64,000 bases of DNA from Cephalopachus bancanus (GCA_027257055.1 JAPVLO010000122.1:2542001-2606000); one strand, 5' to 3'. Numbered from the stretch's first letter, positions 12,283-22,575 are shown. Program-made: numbers and translations. The notes: generated by a model not told the origin, from the letters alone.

Positions 12283-12457
12283 GCCGGGCATGGTGGCATG
12301 CGTCTGTAGTTTCAGCTACTTGGAAGGCTGAAGTGGAAGGATCGCCTAAGACCAGCAGGTCGAGAATGTGGTGGCTGTGAGTGTGCCACTGCACTCCAGT
12401 CTGGGCGACACAGTGAGACTCCAACTCAAAACAACAACAAAAAACCCCCCCAAACAA
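12283..12457 (+). mobile_element. Free Alu right monomer
   Basis: Starts at the right-arm boundary (GCCGGGCATGGTGGCATGC) with no left arm, and ends in a mixed A/C tail. Perfect 14-bp target duplication AAAATACACCTATT (12269-12282 and 12458-12471) shows it inserted as a monomer rather than being a deletion product. Confidence 0.92.
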
Positions 12458-12471
12458 AAAATACACCTATT

Positions 12472-13364
12472 TGCCTGTACAGGCAAAGGTTTGGAATGAA
12501 GCACACAGTGGTTAACTGGGGAGTGAGTGGGACTGTGGTGTGTAGAGAGGGTGAGGAAGGAGCTTGCATTTTTTTTCCTTTACTCATTTCTGAACTGTCT
12601 AGATTTTTCACTGAGTATGTAATTCTTAAAAATTAATTAGAAGACATCACACACATTCTCCATGAATCCTTATCAATTTTTACTGCAATTAAAGTTCGCA
12701 AACGGTTACATTCTCAGCTTGATGCCACGGAAAGTTCATTTTCTCCACCTGACATTCCTTGGGTATTGGGTTCTGTGCTGGGCAGGAGGCTACCAGGATG
12801 AATAACACCTGGTCCATGACAGAATGGAATCTTCCCAGAACACAGCTAAGAGAGGCTGCGAGTTTGGTAAAAATGGGCACCGTCATCAATAGGGATACAT
12901 CAGCTCCCTCACTTGACTCATAATTGGCTTTCTGTAGGCTTCATCTCTTGGCAGTGCAACTGGCAGACGTCATCCTTTTATTCTTAAACGTCAAATTTAG
13001 GATGAAGACTTCAGTTAATACTGCCAAGCAGAAGGCGTCCTTGGGGAAAGAAAAGTCCCCTGAACATACCCACTGAGGTACTTAGAATAGATTTTGCAGC
13101 GGCACACATATCCTGTCTTGTCTGGAGTCTCTGCTGAGTAATGTAGATTTGGGGACAGCAAAGGGGCAGCTGGTGACTTTGAACCAAATTTTACCTTTCA
13201 GCGGAATCCAGGGAAATTTGTAACAGAGTGGCAGGCGATGCAAAGTGCTATGTTGAACACTAGATTGTGCTTGATTTTTTCCGCCCAACTTCACGTTTCC
13301 ATGCACCAAAATGTTGATGCTATAAATATTGGATGCCACGCTTACCTGACAGGCTTCTTCCATC
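12472..13364. other. Region upstream of the CpG-island promoter
   Basis: Unique sequence of rising GC content immediately 5' of the CpG island. It may contain distal promoter elements, but I could not pick out a defined site or exon. Confidence 0.4.
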
Positions 13365-13515
13365 CCACCCGGGCGCCAGGGCTCAGAGCGAGCGCGCGAG
13401 CCGCGGCTGGAGCCCGCCTCTCGCGGCCGGAGCCGGCTCGACCGACCGCGGGTTCCGCTGCTTGCTCGGGTGCCCGAGCCGCTCCCGCGCCAGGGCTCCC
13501 GCAGTCAGCTCCTCG

Positions 13516-13527
13516 CGCGCACGCGCG
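13516..13527 (+). promoter_or_regulatory. NRF1-type palindromic site
   Basis: CGCGCACGCGCG fits the NRF1 consensus YGCGCAYGCGCR exactly. NRF1 sites are common in CpG-island promoters, including many for mitochondrial and housekeeping genes. Occupancy is inferred. Confidence 0.55.
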
Positions 13528-13616
13528 CTCCCCTCGGGCGGCCTCGGCGCCTCCAGTCTTCAGCAGGGCAGCCACTGGACGGCTCCGGCGGGCGGGGCGG
13601 CGAGCGAGCGCTCGCG

Positions 13617-13626
13617 GCCACGTGAC
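13617..13626 (+). promoter_or_regulatory. E-box (CACGTG) with CLEAR/USF-like flank
   Basis: GCCACGTGAC lies about 13 bp before the start codon. The CACGTGAC half fits USF and TFE/MITF family sites. It could be a core promoter element or lie within the 5' UTR. Confidence 0.5.
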
Positions 13627-13633
13627 CGGCGCC

Positions 13634-13645
13634 AACATGGCGGCG
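13634..13645 (+). promoter_or_regulatory. YY1-type site overlapping the start codon
   Basis: AACATGGCGGCG matches the AAnATGGCGGC YY1 motif often found just downstream of transcription starts and over the initiator ATG in mammalian CpG promoters. It supports 13637 as a real start. Confidence 0.55.
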
Positions 13646-13676
13646 CCCGGCGGCGCCCACCTGCTCACCCGCAGAG
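13637..13676 (+). CDS. Coding exon 1 of an unrecognised small gene
   Basis: The ATG lies in a good context (GCCAACATGG) within the CpG island. The exon encodes MAAPGGAHLLTRR plus one base, then hits AGAG|GTAAGC, a consensus donor, so it ends in phase 1. The short basic N-terminus carries no recognisable domain and could be a weak mitochondrial presequence or a cytosolic tail. The phase joins correctly to candidate exons at 45454 and 56746. I do not recognise the gene. An annotated orthologue could assign further exons or a different continuation. Confidence 0.6.
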
Positions 13677-13760
13677 GTAAGCGCCCCGAGGACAGCTCCT
13701 CCAGGGTCCGCGCGGTTGTCCGCTCGCTACGCAGCGGGGTTCAAAGGGATGCACACCCGC

Positions 13761-14385
13761 GCTCAGACCTTTCGGCGCACACGAACGTTCTTTCAGCCCT
13801 ACGGACACACGCAGGCTCACACGGTGACACGTTTCCGCGCCGCAGGAACACACATTTGTTCACCCGTCACTCGCCTAGACCACGTCACCGCGTGCCATCT
13901 ATTCGCAGTTACTCCTTGAGATTTACGGGCCACTGTCTGATGTTTTCTGCCCCACTTCGGTTGTATCGTTAGTGTAACAAGCCTTTAGTCTGACTGCCGT
14001 GCGAGAGTGGTAACTCAGAAATGCATCTGGACTCCCAGTTTCTGTCTCTAGAGATACTCTGGGGGAACTCTGGCTATGACTTCTGGGGAACTTTCAAAGT
14101 GTGATTATTCTCTTCCAGTGTCTTTAGGAAGAGAAGAAATTATGTCCGGGTAGTTTTAAATAGGCACTATCCTGGGTGAATGTTGAGATTTTAGTAAATG
14201 CACAAATACTTTTGCAGCTGAACTGGGAACATCTTTGTTGAAGTTGAACTAGGTTCTGAATCTTTGTTGGAAAGAACTAGAAAGTTCTTTCAAGGAAAGG
14301 GGAAGAGGAAAATTAACAGATTGACGAGCTACTTAAGTGTCGGGCATGTAGGAACGGTCCTGTGAAGTAAATATTTTCATAGTAA
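13761..14385. other. First-intron start, no repeat
   Basis: Unique sequence just downstream of the CpG island, with a scatter of CpGs to about 13900. First-intron enhancers are common in this position, but I see no specific site. Confidence 0.4.
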
Positions 14386-14580
14386 TAGCTACTGTTTATT
14401 AAGTGCCTGTTAAGCACATAGTACTGTGTTAAGCGCCTTAAATACGCTAGCTACCTTTTAAATCCCTGTGAGTTAGGAATTATTATTCCCTGTTTGAGAC
14501 GGGAAAGTGAGGCCAGAGAGGTTAAGTAATATGACTAAAGTCACACAGATGGTAAGAGGCAGAATATGCATTTGAATGTG
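14386..14580 (-). repeat. MIR SINE
   Basis: Reverse MIR: TACTGTTTATTAAGTGCCTG through GAGGTTAAGTAATATGACT and GTCACACAGATGGTAAGAGG, covering the conserved MIR core and its flanks. Confidence 0.9.
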
Positions 14581-14658
14581 ACTGTTCAACAACAACAACA
14601 AAAGGCTTGCGGGGAGGTTCTTGGGGGAGGAAGAAGGGGGAAAAAAAAGGCTCGTTCC

Positions 14659-14768
14659 TGGCTGGGTATGGTTGCTCATGCCTATAATCCGGGTACTTTG
14701 AGAGGGTGTGTGTGGGAGTTCAAGACTAACCTGGGCAACATAGCGAAATGAAATGAAATAAAATCAAA
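14659..14768 (+). mobile_element. Left-arm Alu monomer, old
   Basis: About 100 bp of left-arm sequence (GGCTGGGTATGGTTGCTCATGCC to CCTGGGCAACATAGCGA), with an AAATG/AAATA tail and no right arm. It is either a free left monomer or a truncated copy. A younger reverse Alu inserted at its tail. Confidence 0.7.
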
Positions 14769-14771
14769 TAC

Positions 14772-15064
14772 TTTTTTTTTTTTTTTTTTTGAGTTGGAGT
14801 CTCACTCTGTCGCCCAGACTGGAGTGCAGTGGCCGCTTCCGGCCACATCAGCCTCGCCTGCTGGGCTCCAGCGATCCTTCCGCCTCAGCCTTCCGAGTAG
14901 CTGGAATTACAGGCATGCGCTACCACGCCCGGCTGATTTTTTGATATATTGTAGAGATGAGGTCTCGCTGCCCAGGCGGATCTCGAACCCGCGGGCTCAG
15001 GCAATCCACTCACCTCAGCCTCCCAAAGGCGCGGGATTACAGGCTGAGCCACCGAGCCCGGCTA
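14772..15064 (-). mobile_element. Alu SINE, five-base-deletion subfamily
   Basis: Reverse dimer reading GTCTCGCTGCCCAGGCGG and CCCAAAGGCGCGGG. Low divergence suggests recent insertion. Confidence 0.93.
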
Positions 15065-15066
15065 TA

Positions 15067-15540
15067 AATTTTTAATGAAAAGAAGCTCATTCCTCTGTAT
15101 TGCATGGCATGTTCTCTCCATAGAAAGTGTGCAAAGTTCAGGTGAGACAGGACAAGTATAATTAATGTGTGTTAGAATTGAAGAGGAAGATGTTTTTAGA
15201 AAGAAAGAAGGTTGGTAGGTAGATAGACTCCTGTATTTCAGTGTTAGTAGAGATGAGTAAGGAGGCACGTGAAGATTTGAAGTGAGAATGAGAAATGTGG
15301 AAGGGGAAGGTGAAACAGCAAGTGTTTTTGAACTGGTTGCATGGAAGAATGGAAGTCAACATGAAAGTGCAGCCTTGGGAAAAGAGAGGCAATTTACATC
15401 TCTTAAGGTCTGGGCTCCTGTCCAAACTTTGTTTACTAATTAATTTATGTTTGTTTCCTTTTTTCACAAGAAATAATGGCTTATTTAGACTTCATTTTTG
15501 TGCACTTCAGGTAATAGTGAGAAGGATCTGTGTATGTATA
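15067..15540. other. No recognised feature
   Basis: Unique intronic-type sequence between two reverse Alus. Confidence 0.4.
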
Positions 15541-15547
15541 TTAGTGT

Positions 15548-15836
15548 ATTTTTTTTTTTTTTTTGAGTTGGAGTCTCATTCTGTCGCCCAGACTGGAGTT
15601 TAATGGCCGCTTCCGGCCACCGCAGCCTCGACCTGCTGGGCTCCGGCGATCCTTCTGCCTAGCCTTCCAAGTAGCCAGACTTACAGGCATGCGCTACAAC
15701 ACCCGGCTGATTTTTTGATTTATTGTAGAGATGAGGTCTCGCTGCCCAGGCGGGTCTCAAACCCGCGGGTTCAGGCAATCAACTCACCTCAGCTTCCCAG
15801 AGGCGCGGGATTATAGGCTGAGCCACCAAGCCCAGC
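15548..15836 (-). mobile_element. Alu SINE, five-base-deletion subfamily
   Basis: Reverse dimer with GTCTCGCTGCCCAGGCGGG. Target duplication TTAGTGT (15541-15547 and 15837-15843). Confidence 0.93.
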
Positions 15837-15843
15837 TTAGTGT

Positions 15844-16393
15844 CTATTTTTTATACATATGCTATACGTAGATATACAGAACCTCTTTGGAGAATACAGA
15901 AATAACATTAACCTTTTTTTAAAATCACTTAGGATTTTGACAAATGGTGGTTTAGACAATCTTGAGAAAGGGAAATCAGATCATGTTATTGGTTCCTTTA
16001 ATCCATCCCACTATACCCCAAAGTGCTGCAACAACTGAGAGATGGATCTTCTGATTAGGAGAGGAATAGAAACTGTCTTCAGAAGAGATTTTAATGATGG
16101 GGAAAGGACCCCTTTCTGGAGTATCCATGGCTAGTTTTATGTTGCAGACAGGTTTTCGTACCACCTACTTCCCACTCCCAGGATTGAAAATGAAGGTTAA
16201 ATTCATGAAGACCCTTCTCTCTCTTCCCCCTCTTCACCTCTAGATTGATGTAAATCAGTCCACTGCAAGTCTTTATATACCAGGATTTATCATCAGCTAT
16301 CTCTGTGCATTTTTCCCTTCTGAAATATAGGAAGACTTTTTTTTAACCTCTTTGGAAGGGCATGAAGTTTCTCTCATGATGCTGTAACTCGTG

Positions 16394-16395
<2 letters not shown>
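15844..16395. other. No recognised feature
   Basis: Unique sequence with no exon or repeat recognised. Confidence 0.4.
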
Positions 16396-16424
<29 letters not shown>

Positions 16425-16701
16425 GAGTTGTAGTCTCACTCTGTCACCCAGACTGGAGTGCAGTTGCACGCTCCCGCCACTGCAGCCTCGACCCGCTGGG
16501 CTCGGTGATCCTTCCGCCTCAGCTTTCCAAGTAGCCGGAATTACAGGCGCATGCTACCACACCTGGCTAATTTTTGATTTATTGTAGAGATGAGGTCTCA
16601 CCAAGTTGCCCGGGCGGGTCTTGAACCCGCCGGCTAGGCAATCTACTCACCTCAGCCTCCCAAAGCACTGGAATTTACAGGCTGAGCTACCGAGTCCAGC
16701 C
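16396..16701 (-). mobile_element. Alu SINE, young strepsirrhine type
   Basis: Reverse dimer with a long T-run of about 28 nt and the full CACCAAGTTGCCCGGGCGGG left arm. Confidence 0.93.
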
Positions 16702-17300
16702 CTCATTGTGATTTTAACCACAGTATAGCCTATATACTGTTGTTACCTAGCTCCTTTCACCATTTCTACCCTTGAACAGACTGTTAATTTTTGCTGAACA
16801 GGAACTTTGCCTTATGTATCTTTATAAGCACAAGTGGCTCAAAGTTAAGCTCATTAAAATATACTGAATTGAGAAGTGTAAAGATTTATTCTCTTTCATC
16901 ATGGTTTAAGGGACAGGTAGAAGCTACGAGTAGTGACTCTGGAAGGGGGAAAAGACAGATCAACCTCTTGGAACCAAGAGAGAAGGTAATGAGAGAGCCT
17001 TTAGCACTGGCAGGAAATCCTGGACCAGTGCAAAATCCTTAACCTGGGGCCCCAGAAACTCTCTCCTACTCTGTAGTCTCCTAGTCTCCTAGCTGTCAGT
17101 CCCAACCTTCACTTCACTGAAATCCCTTTTTTAGCTCCTGAAGCCACTAAGCAAGATCCCAATGAGTATGGGAAAGAATGAGGAAGGTAAGTAAGAGGGC
17201 ATATTTTCTCCATGTATGAGCTGGTCTCCTCTGGATTGTTTCATGTCTCTCTGATTTTCTCAGACTTTCACTAGGCTCTTCTATCTGATTTTTCCTGATA
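16702..17300. other. Unique sequence with a possible alternative exon
   Basis: Repeat-free. It contains a strong acceptor/donor pair at 17135-17186, listed separately. Confidence 0.4.
17135..17186 (+). other. Possible 52-nt alternative exon
   Basis: ATCCCTTTTTTAG precedes it and GAAG|GTAAGT, a near-perfect donor, follows. Joined to exon 1 in phase 1 it reads APEATKQDPNEYGKE and then stops, so inclusion would truncate the protein. Another frame is fully open. It may be a poison or non-coding exon, or a chance splice-site pair. Confidence 0.25.
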
Positions 17301-17304
17301 TTGT

Positions 17305-17412
17305 CCCTGCTGGAATGTGAGCTTATACGCAGGGATCTTACCTTCTTTATCTCTTGTCTTCCAAAAACCTGCAGTACAGTGCCTGTATATTATAAGTACT
17401 CAGTTTCATAAC
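17305..17412 (+). repeat. L2 3'-end fragment
   Basis: GGAATGTGAGCTTATACGCA, GGGATCTTACCTTCTTTATC and CAGTGCCTGTATATTATAAG follow the 3' end of the mammal-wide LINE L2. Confidence 0.65.
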
Positions 17413-17647
17413 TGAAAGAATGGCCTTCAGATAGCAACCTCCTATGGAACCATTTGTGCATAAAAGTTATAAGGTAGGTCTAAAGAGTAATTTCTCCCTA
17501 AATGTCAGTTTTCTTTACATGATAGACCAAGATAGTGATTTTATTCCTGTTTGCTTACTTGCTTGAATGCTGCTGTATGCTTGTGCTCTTGTGTTCTCTG
17601 TCTGTGTCTTTCTCACTCATATTCCATCTCCGTTCAAGAATAATTTA

Positions 17648-17941
17648 GCCGGGTTTGGTGACTCAGCCTGTAATCCCGCGCCTTGGGAGGCTGAGGTGAG
17701 TGGATTGCCTGAGCCCGTGGGTTCGAGACCTGCCTGGGCAACTTGATGAGACCTCGTCTACAATAAATCAAAAAATCAGCCGGGCGTGGTAGCGGATGCC
17801 TGTAATTCTGGCTACTCGGAAGGCTGAGGCGGAAGGATCGCCGGAGCCCAGCAGGTCGAGGCTGTGGTGGCCGGGAACGGCCACTGCACTCCAGTCTGGG
17901 CGACAGAGTGAGACTCCAACTCAAAAAAAAATTAAAAAAAT
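17648..17941 (+). mobile_element. Alu SINE, young strepsirrhine type
   Basis: Full dimer with target duplication AATAATTTA (17639-17647 and 17942-17950). Confidence 0.94.
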
Positions 17942-17950
17942 AATAATTTA

Positions 17951-18299
17951 AGGTAATTTTACTTCTGCCTACCTTTTTTGTCAACTGTGAGAATTTCATT
18001 TCAGGCAAATTGAATTGTGAGTTAGACGTATTGGAGATAAAAAGAAAAAAAAGGTTGGAGCAGGGAAGGGGAGAATCCTAAAGAAGTGCTTGAGTTTTAA
18101 GCAGTGTAGCCTTGGGAGAGAGGAGGTGAAGGAAGCTGATGAACCTCAGCTCTGTCCTGCTGTCTTTCCACAGTCAATGTGGAGGGAGCTGAAGCTGATG
18201 AGGGGAGGAGGAGCAGACTGCGGGAAGTCCACCAGAGTCTAAGGAGAAGGGCCCTGTTGATTGTTGTGTGAAATAGTTTGGCATCTTCAGAGGGAGGAT
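17951..18299. other. No recognised feature
   Basis: Unique, purine-rich sequence. No exon was found. Confidence 0.4.
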
Positions 18300-18672
18300 T
18301 TTTATGGCAGTATGTATCAAGGTGTAAAATATGCATGCCTTTTATCTAATAATTCTGCATTTAGGAATTTATCTTTGTGTGTGTGTGTGTGTCTAAGTGT
18401 ATAACATAGTACACAGAGATACACTTAGAACAACAGGATAAGCGTGCAAAGATGTATGAACATGACTGTAATTTTATAATAATTGGGAAATATTGGACAG
18501 AATCTGAAATGCCCATTGATAAGAGAATGGCTAAACAAATTATGGCTTTGTCCATGCAATGGAATGCTGTGCAGTCATCTAAGAGCTGAAGTAGATATTC
18601 CAAAGATTTATAGTCACTGACTATATTGAGGAAAAAAAAGCAGAGTATGGAACAGCATTACAGAAATTGCAA

Positions 18673-18962
18673 TTTTTTTTTTTTTTTTTTGAGTTGGATT
18701 CTTACTCCATCACCCAGGCTGGAGTGCAGTGGCACGCTTATGACCACTCCAGTGTTGACCTGCTGGGCTGATCCTTTCGCCTCAGCCTTCCAAGTAGCTG
18801 GAACTACAGACATGTGCTACCACGCCCAGCTAATTTTTTGATTTATTGTAGGGATGAGGTCTCACCAACTTGCCCAGGCTGGTCTCAAACCCATGGACTC
18901 AGGCAGTCCACTCGTCTCGGCTTCCCAAAGTGTTGGGATTCAGGCTGAGCCACTGAGCCCGG
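18673..18962 (-). mobile_element. Alu SINE, intermediate age
   Basis: Reverse dimer with CACCAACTTGCCCAGGCTGG. It is more diverged than the youngest class and nested in old L1. Confidence 0.9.
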
Positions 18963-19006
18963 CCTCTATGTTTCTTAATAGGTATAAGTGTATTAAGAAA
19001 TATCTG

Positions 19007-19282
19007 GGCTGGGTGCAATGGCTCACACCTATAGGAGGCTGAGGTGAGAGGATTGCCTGAGCCCATGGGTTTGAGACCACCCTGGGCAACTTGGCAAGAC
19101 CTCATCTCTACAATAAATCAAAAAATTAACCAGATGTGGTGGTGTGTGCCTGTGATCCCAGCTACTTTGAAGACTGTGGTGGAAGTATCTCCTGAACCTA
19201 GCGGGTCGAGGCTGAGGAGGCCATCAGTGTGCCACTGCACTCTAGCCTGGGTTCAGAGTGAGACTCCGACTAAAAAAAAAAG
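19007..19282 (+). mobile_element. Alu SINE with a short left-arm deletion
   Basis: The left arm skips from CACACCTATA directly to GGAGGCTGAGG, losing the usual CCCAGCACTTTGG segment. The right arm is complete and the tail ends in A-rich sequence. Confidence 0.9.
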
Positions 19283-19471
19283 AAAAGCAATCTCTAGAAT
19301 GATATTCACCTAACTATTCATAGCTGTTATTTTTAGACAATGGGATTGGAATTATTTTTACTTTATTTATACCTGATACCTTATAATTTTATATACTGAG
19401 AAGATGGCATTTTTATTACCTAAAGTAATTTTTAAAAAGTATAAAATGAAATAAAAAAAGACATTGAGGCC

Positions 19472-19765
19472 AGGCACAGTAGCTCACACCTGTATTCTCA
19501 TCACTTTGGGAGGCAGAGGCTGGAGAATTCTTTGAGGCCAGGGGTTCTAGACCAACCTGGGCAACACAGTAGGACCCCCATCTGTACAAAAATTTTTTTA
19601 AAAAATTAGCTGGCTGTGGTACACATCTAGTAATGCTAGCTACTTGGGAGGCTGACATAAAAGAATTGCTTGAGCTCAGAAATTCAAGGTTACAGTGAGC
19701 TATGATTGGGCTAGTACACTCTGACTTGCATGACAGTGAGACTCTGTCTCTGAAGAAAAAAAAAG
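19472..19765 (+). mobile_element. Older AluJ-like SINE
   Basis: GGCCAGGCACAGTAGCTCAC through GGGCAACACAGTAGGACC, with a plain A-rich linker. Diverged GACATTGA/GGCATTGA flanks suggest an eroded target duplication. Confidence 0.85.
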
Positions 19766-19897
19766 AGGCATTGAATGTTTAAATGGAACCAGATAGGGTT
19801 GGGGGGAACATCTTGTACTAATGATACGTATCCTCTGCAAAGTGTGTATGTAATTTATAACATAGGAAAGGAGCATCTTTAAGAGTTCCAATATCAA

Positions 19898-20112
19898 GAG
19901 CCCATGGGTTTGAGACCACCCTGGGCAACCTGGCAAGACCTCATCTCTACAATAAATCAAAAAATTAACCAGATGTGGTGGCGTGTGCCTGTGGTCCCAG
20001 CTACTTGGAAGACTGAGGCGGAAGGATCTCCTGAACCTAGTGGGTCGAGGCTGCGGTGTCCATTAGTGTGCCACTGGACTCCAGCCTGGGCGACAGAGTG
20101 AGACTCCAACTC

Positions 20113-20132
<20 letters not shown>
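19898..20132 (+). mobile_element. 5'-truncated Alu
   Basis: Begins mid left arm at GAGCCCATGGGTTTGAG and runs to a long A-tail followed by (TA)n. The lost 5' end is typical of incomplete target-primed reverse transcription. Confidence 0.9.
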
Positions 20133-20151
<19 letters not shown>

Positions 20152-20334
20152 ATGTATTTTTATGTAAGTGGGATATGCTGTTCCATGTTCTGCCTTTTTT
20201 TCCTCAATGGTAATTGTAAATAGTAATAGTCATTACTATATTTAAGATACATATAATAATACTAATATTTTATTTACTTTTATTTTGACAAATATAAAAA
20301 ATATTTGTAAGTGCTTTTGGTCACTTATGATTCT

Positions 20335-20632
20335 TTTTTTTTTTTTTTTTTGAGTTGGAGTCTCACTCTGTCACCCAGGCTGGAGGGCAGTGGCCACTCC
20401 TGGCCACCGCATCCTTGACCTACTGGGCTCCGGCGATCCTTCCGCCTCAGCCTTCCAAGTAGCTGGAATTACAGGCACACGCTACCATGCCCGGCTAGTT
20501 TTTTTTTTATTTATTGTAGAGATGAGGTCTCGCCAAGTTGCCCAGGCGGGTCTTGAACCCGCGGGCTCAGGCAATCCACTCACCTCAGCCTCCCAAAGCG
20601 CGGTATTACAGGCTGAGCCACCGAGCCCGGCT
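20335..20632 (-). mobile_element. Alu SINE, young strepsirrhine type
   Basis: Reverse dimer with a perfect 14-bp target duplication TCACTTATGATTCT (20321-20334 and 20633-20646). Confidence 0.95.
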
Positions 20633-20646
20633 TCACTTATGATTCT

Positions 20647-21098
20647 AAGACCACAGATGCCTTTACTAAGAATTCTCTTGCCTTAGTGGTTTTTTAAAAC
20701 TTTGATGTCCCAGTAGGGGATGGTCTGTTGTACATCATGAATTAAGTACATTAAACTTTTGTCAACTGACATGAGGTCCTTGCCATCCTATGTAGCTTCT
20801 GTGGAAAATGTATGCTCAGTTTGGCCAAACCAGCTTAGAATCAAATTTTTGGGATGCAATTCATGAATTATTTGGAAAATGCTGATGTTAATAAGGAGCT
20901 TCCTTTTAATTAAACTATATTCCTGTTGATAATCGGAGAATGGAAATGGAGTTTCTATTGGCTTGTTGTTGCAATATATTTTATTACTACATAGATAAAT
21001 ACATACAATCAACTTGTGACTCTAAAGCCATATATTACTTGTATGTCTGTTTCTCTGTTTGAAACAGCTTTTTGTAACACAAACAGCTCTTGTCTCCT
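20647..21098. other. No recognised feature
   Basis: Unique AT-rich sequence between two reverse Alus. Confidence 0.4.
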
Positions 21099-21109
21099 TA
21101 TGAAATTTC

Positions 21110-21400
21110 TTTTTTTTTTTTTGAGTCAGAGTTTCACTCTGTTGCCCAGGCTGGAATGCAGTGGTACGCTTATGGCCACCGCAGCCTCAACTTGCTGGAC
21201 TCAGGCGTTCCTTCCATTTCAGCCTTCCAAGTAGCTGGAACTACAGGCATCCACCATCACACCCAGCTAATTTTTTGATTTATTGTAGCGATGAGGTCTC
21301 GCCATGTTGCCCAGGCTGGTCTTGAGCCTGTGGGCTCAGGCAGTCCTCTCGCTTCCACCTCAAATGCTGGGATTATAGACGTGAGCCACTGCACCCAGCT
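21110..21400 (-). mobile_element. Alu SINE, intermediate age
   Basis: Begins GAGTCAGAGTTTCACTCTG. Flanked by ATGAAATTTC and ATGACATTTC, a 10-bp target duplication with one mismatch. Confidence 0.92.
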
Positions 21401-21410
21401 ATGACATTTC

Positions 21411-21690
21411 ATTGCATAGTACAGGTGCATAGAACCTCATTGATAAATGTTTTGCGATCATTTAAAAAAAAAATAGAAAAGATGACATTGACCTGTATTT
21501 GTTCATATGGAATGATATCCATAAAATATATTTGGGAAAAGCAAGTTATACAGCAATATGATATAATTCCATTTTTTATAATCAAATACCAATATTTTTG
21601 TGTGTCTATTTGTATCTACGTGTATAACATATATAAACACTCAAAGAGAAAATGACATAACACCTAAATATTCAATCTTTATGAAATGCC
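21411..21690 (+). mobile_element. Probable ancient L1 3' fragment
   Basis: TATGGAATGATATCCATAAA, AAGCAAGTTATACAGCAATA and the following A/T-rich text resemble old L1 3' UTR. Weak call. Confidence 0.4.
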
Positions 21691-21694
21691 CACT

Positions 21695-22332
21695 TTTCCC
21701 AATCATTAGAAATCATGGTGATTCGTGGGTTCGAGACCTGCCCGGGCAACTTGGTGAGACCTCGTCTCTACAATAAATCAAAAATTAGCTGGGCATGGTA
21801 GCACGCGTCTGTAGTTCTGGCCACTTGGAAGTGGGAGGCAGAAGGATTGCCAGAGCCCAACAGGTCAAGGCTGCAGTGGCCGGAAGTGTGCCACTGCACT
21901 CCAGTCTGGGTGACAGAGTGAGACTCTAACTTAAAAAAAAAATTGTGGTGAGATGAAGTGAGGTGAATGACCTGGGCATTGTAACTTAGCGTTAGACCAA
22001 TACTGACCTTCTCATGACACACCAGGGAGAGGATTGTCTGCTCTGGGTAATCCCGGATCACAGAGCAATGACAGTGTCAATGGCTGGATGTCAGGAGCAT
22101 GTGATGTGGATGACTAACAGGTGGGAAACATATGAGTCACCGATACATTGGACAAAGGAAGGATCATGTTCTGGGCAGGATGGAGTGGACTGGTGCAAGA
22201 TTTTATCACACTGCTTAGGTCAGTGTGCAGTTTGACACTGATGAATTGTTTATTTCTGGAGTTTTGCATGTAATATGTTTGGACCTCAGTTGACCTCGGA
22301 TAACTGAAACCATGGATAAGAGGGAACTACTG
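21695..22332 (+). mobile_element. Tigger-type DNA transposon remnant
   Basis: From GTGGTGAGATGAAGTG to GATAAGAGGGAACTACTG it follows the 3' half of a Tigger-family element, including TTGACCTCGGATAACTGAAAC and the terminal ACTACTG. A truncated Alu is inserted near its left end. No intact transposase frame remains. Confidence 0.6.
21722..21940 (+). mobile_element. 5'-truncated Alu
   Basis: Starts at GTGGGTTCGAGACCTGCC, lacking about 75 bp of the 5' end. It sits between AATCATGGTGA and AATTGTGGTGA, a diverged target duplication. Confidence 0.85.
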
Positions 22333-22406
22333 CGACACGTTTTATCTTCCAGTAGTAACCATTGAATTTCTGATGCAGATTTTTCAGGTCAGCCTGGGCT
22401 TCAAGA

Positions 22407-22575
22407 GTGTTGGCTCAATGGGTCGACCAGCCAAGCCCCAGAGAGGGTTGTCAAGGGACTGGTAAGCCTAGCCCCAGAAGTGTCAGCTCTGATGGACTGG
22501 CAAGCGAAGCCCTGAGAGTGTTGCTGGTTTGGTGGGCTGGTAAACCTAGTCCCCTGGGTGTCTCAGCTTAGGAGT
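22407..22575 (-). repeat. Tandem 35-39 bp module in the LTR leader
   Basis: Diverged units begin with GTGTTGGCTC, GGGTTGTCAA, GTGTCAGCTC, GTGTTGCTGG and GTGTCTCAGC at 22407, 22445, 22480, 22518 and 22557. Each is followed by a GGNNGGYAARCCNAGCCCC-like core. Confidence 0.65.

Larger units (their letters stand above)
13365..13760 (+). promoter_or_regulatory. CpG-island promoter
   Basis: The only strongly GC- and CpG-rich stretch in the 64 kb, and free of repeats. There is no obvious TATA box at a fixed distance, as expected for a dispersed-start CpG promoter. It surrounds a short ATG-bearing exon on the plus strand. Open frames crossing it on both strands, up to 244 codons, follow from the lack of AT-rich stop codons and are not genes. 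Divergent transcription on the minus strand is possible but unsupported here. Confidence 0.85.
18300..19450 (+). mobile_element. Ancient L1 3' region, interrupted by two Alus
   Basis: GGGAAATATTGGACAGAATC, GCCCATTGATAAGAGAATGG and CCATGCAATGGAATGCTGTG are the plus-strand L1M 3' text. Further 3'-UTR-like sequence (GATATTCACCTAACTATTC to ATACTGAGAAGATGGC) follows after the Alus at 18673 and 19007. A (GT)n run sits at 18375-18392. Confidence 0.6.

Noticed and set aside
13238..13972. 244-codon open frame across the CpG island
   Set aside because: It arises because GC-rich sequence has few stop codons. It runs through the splice donor at 13676 and starts upstream of the promoter.
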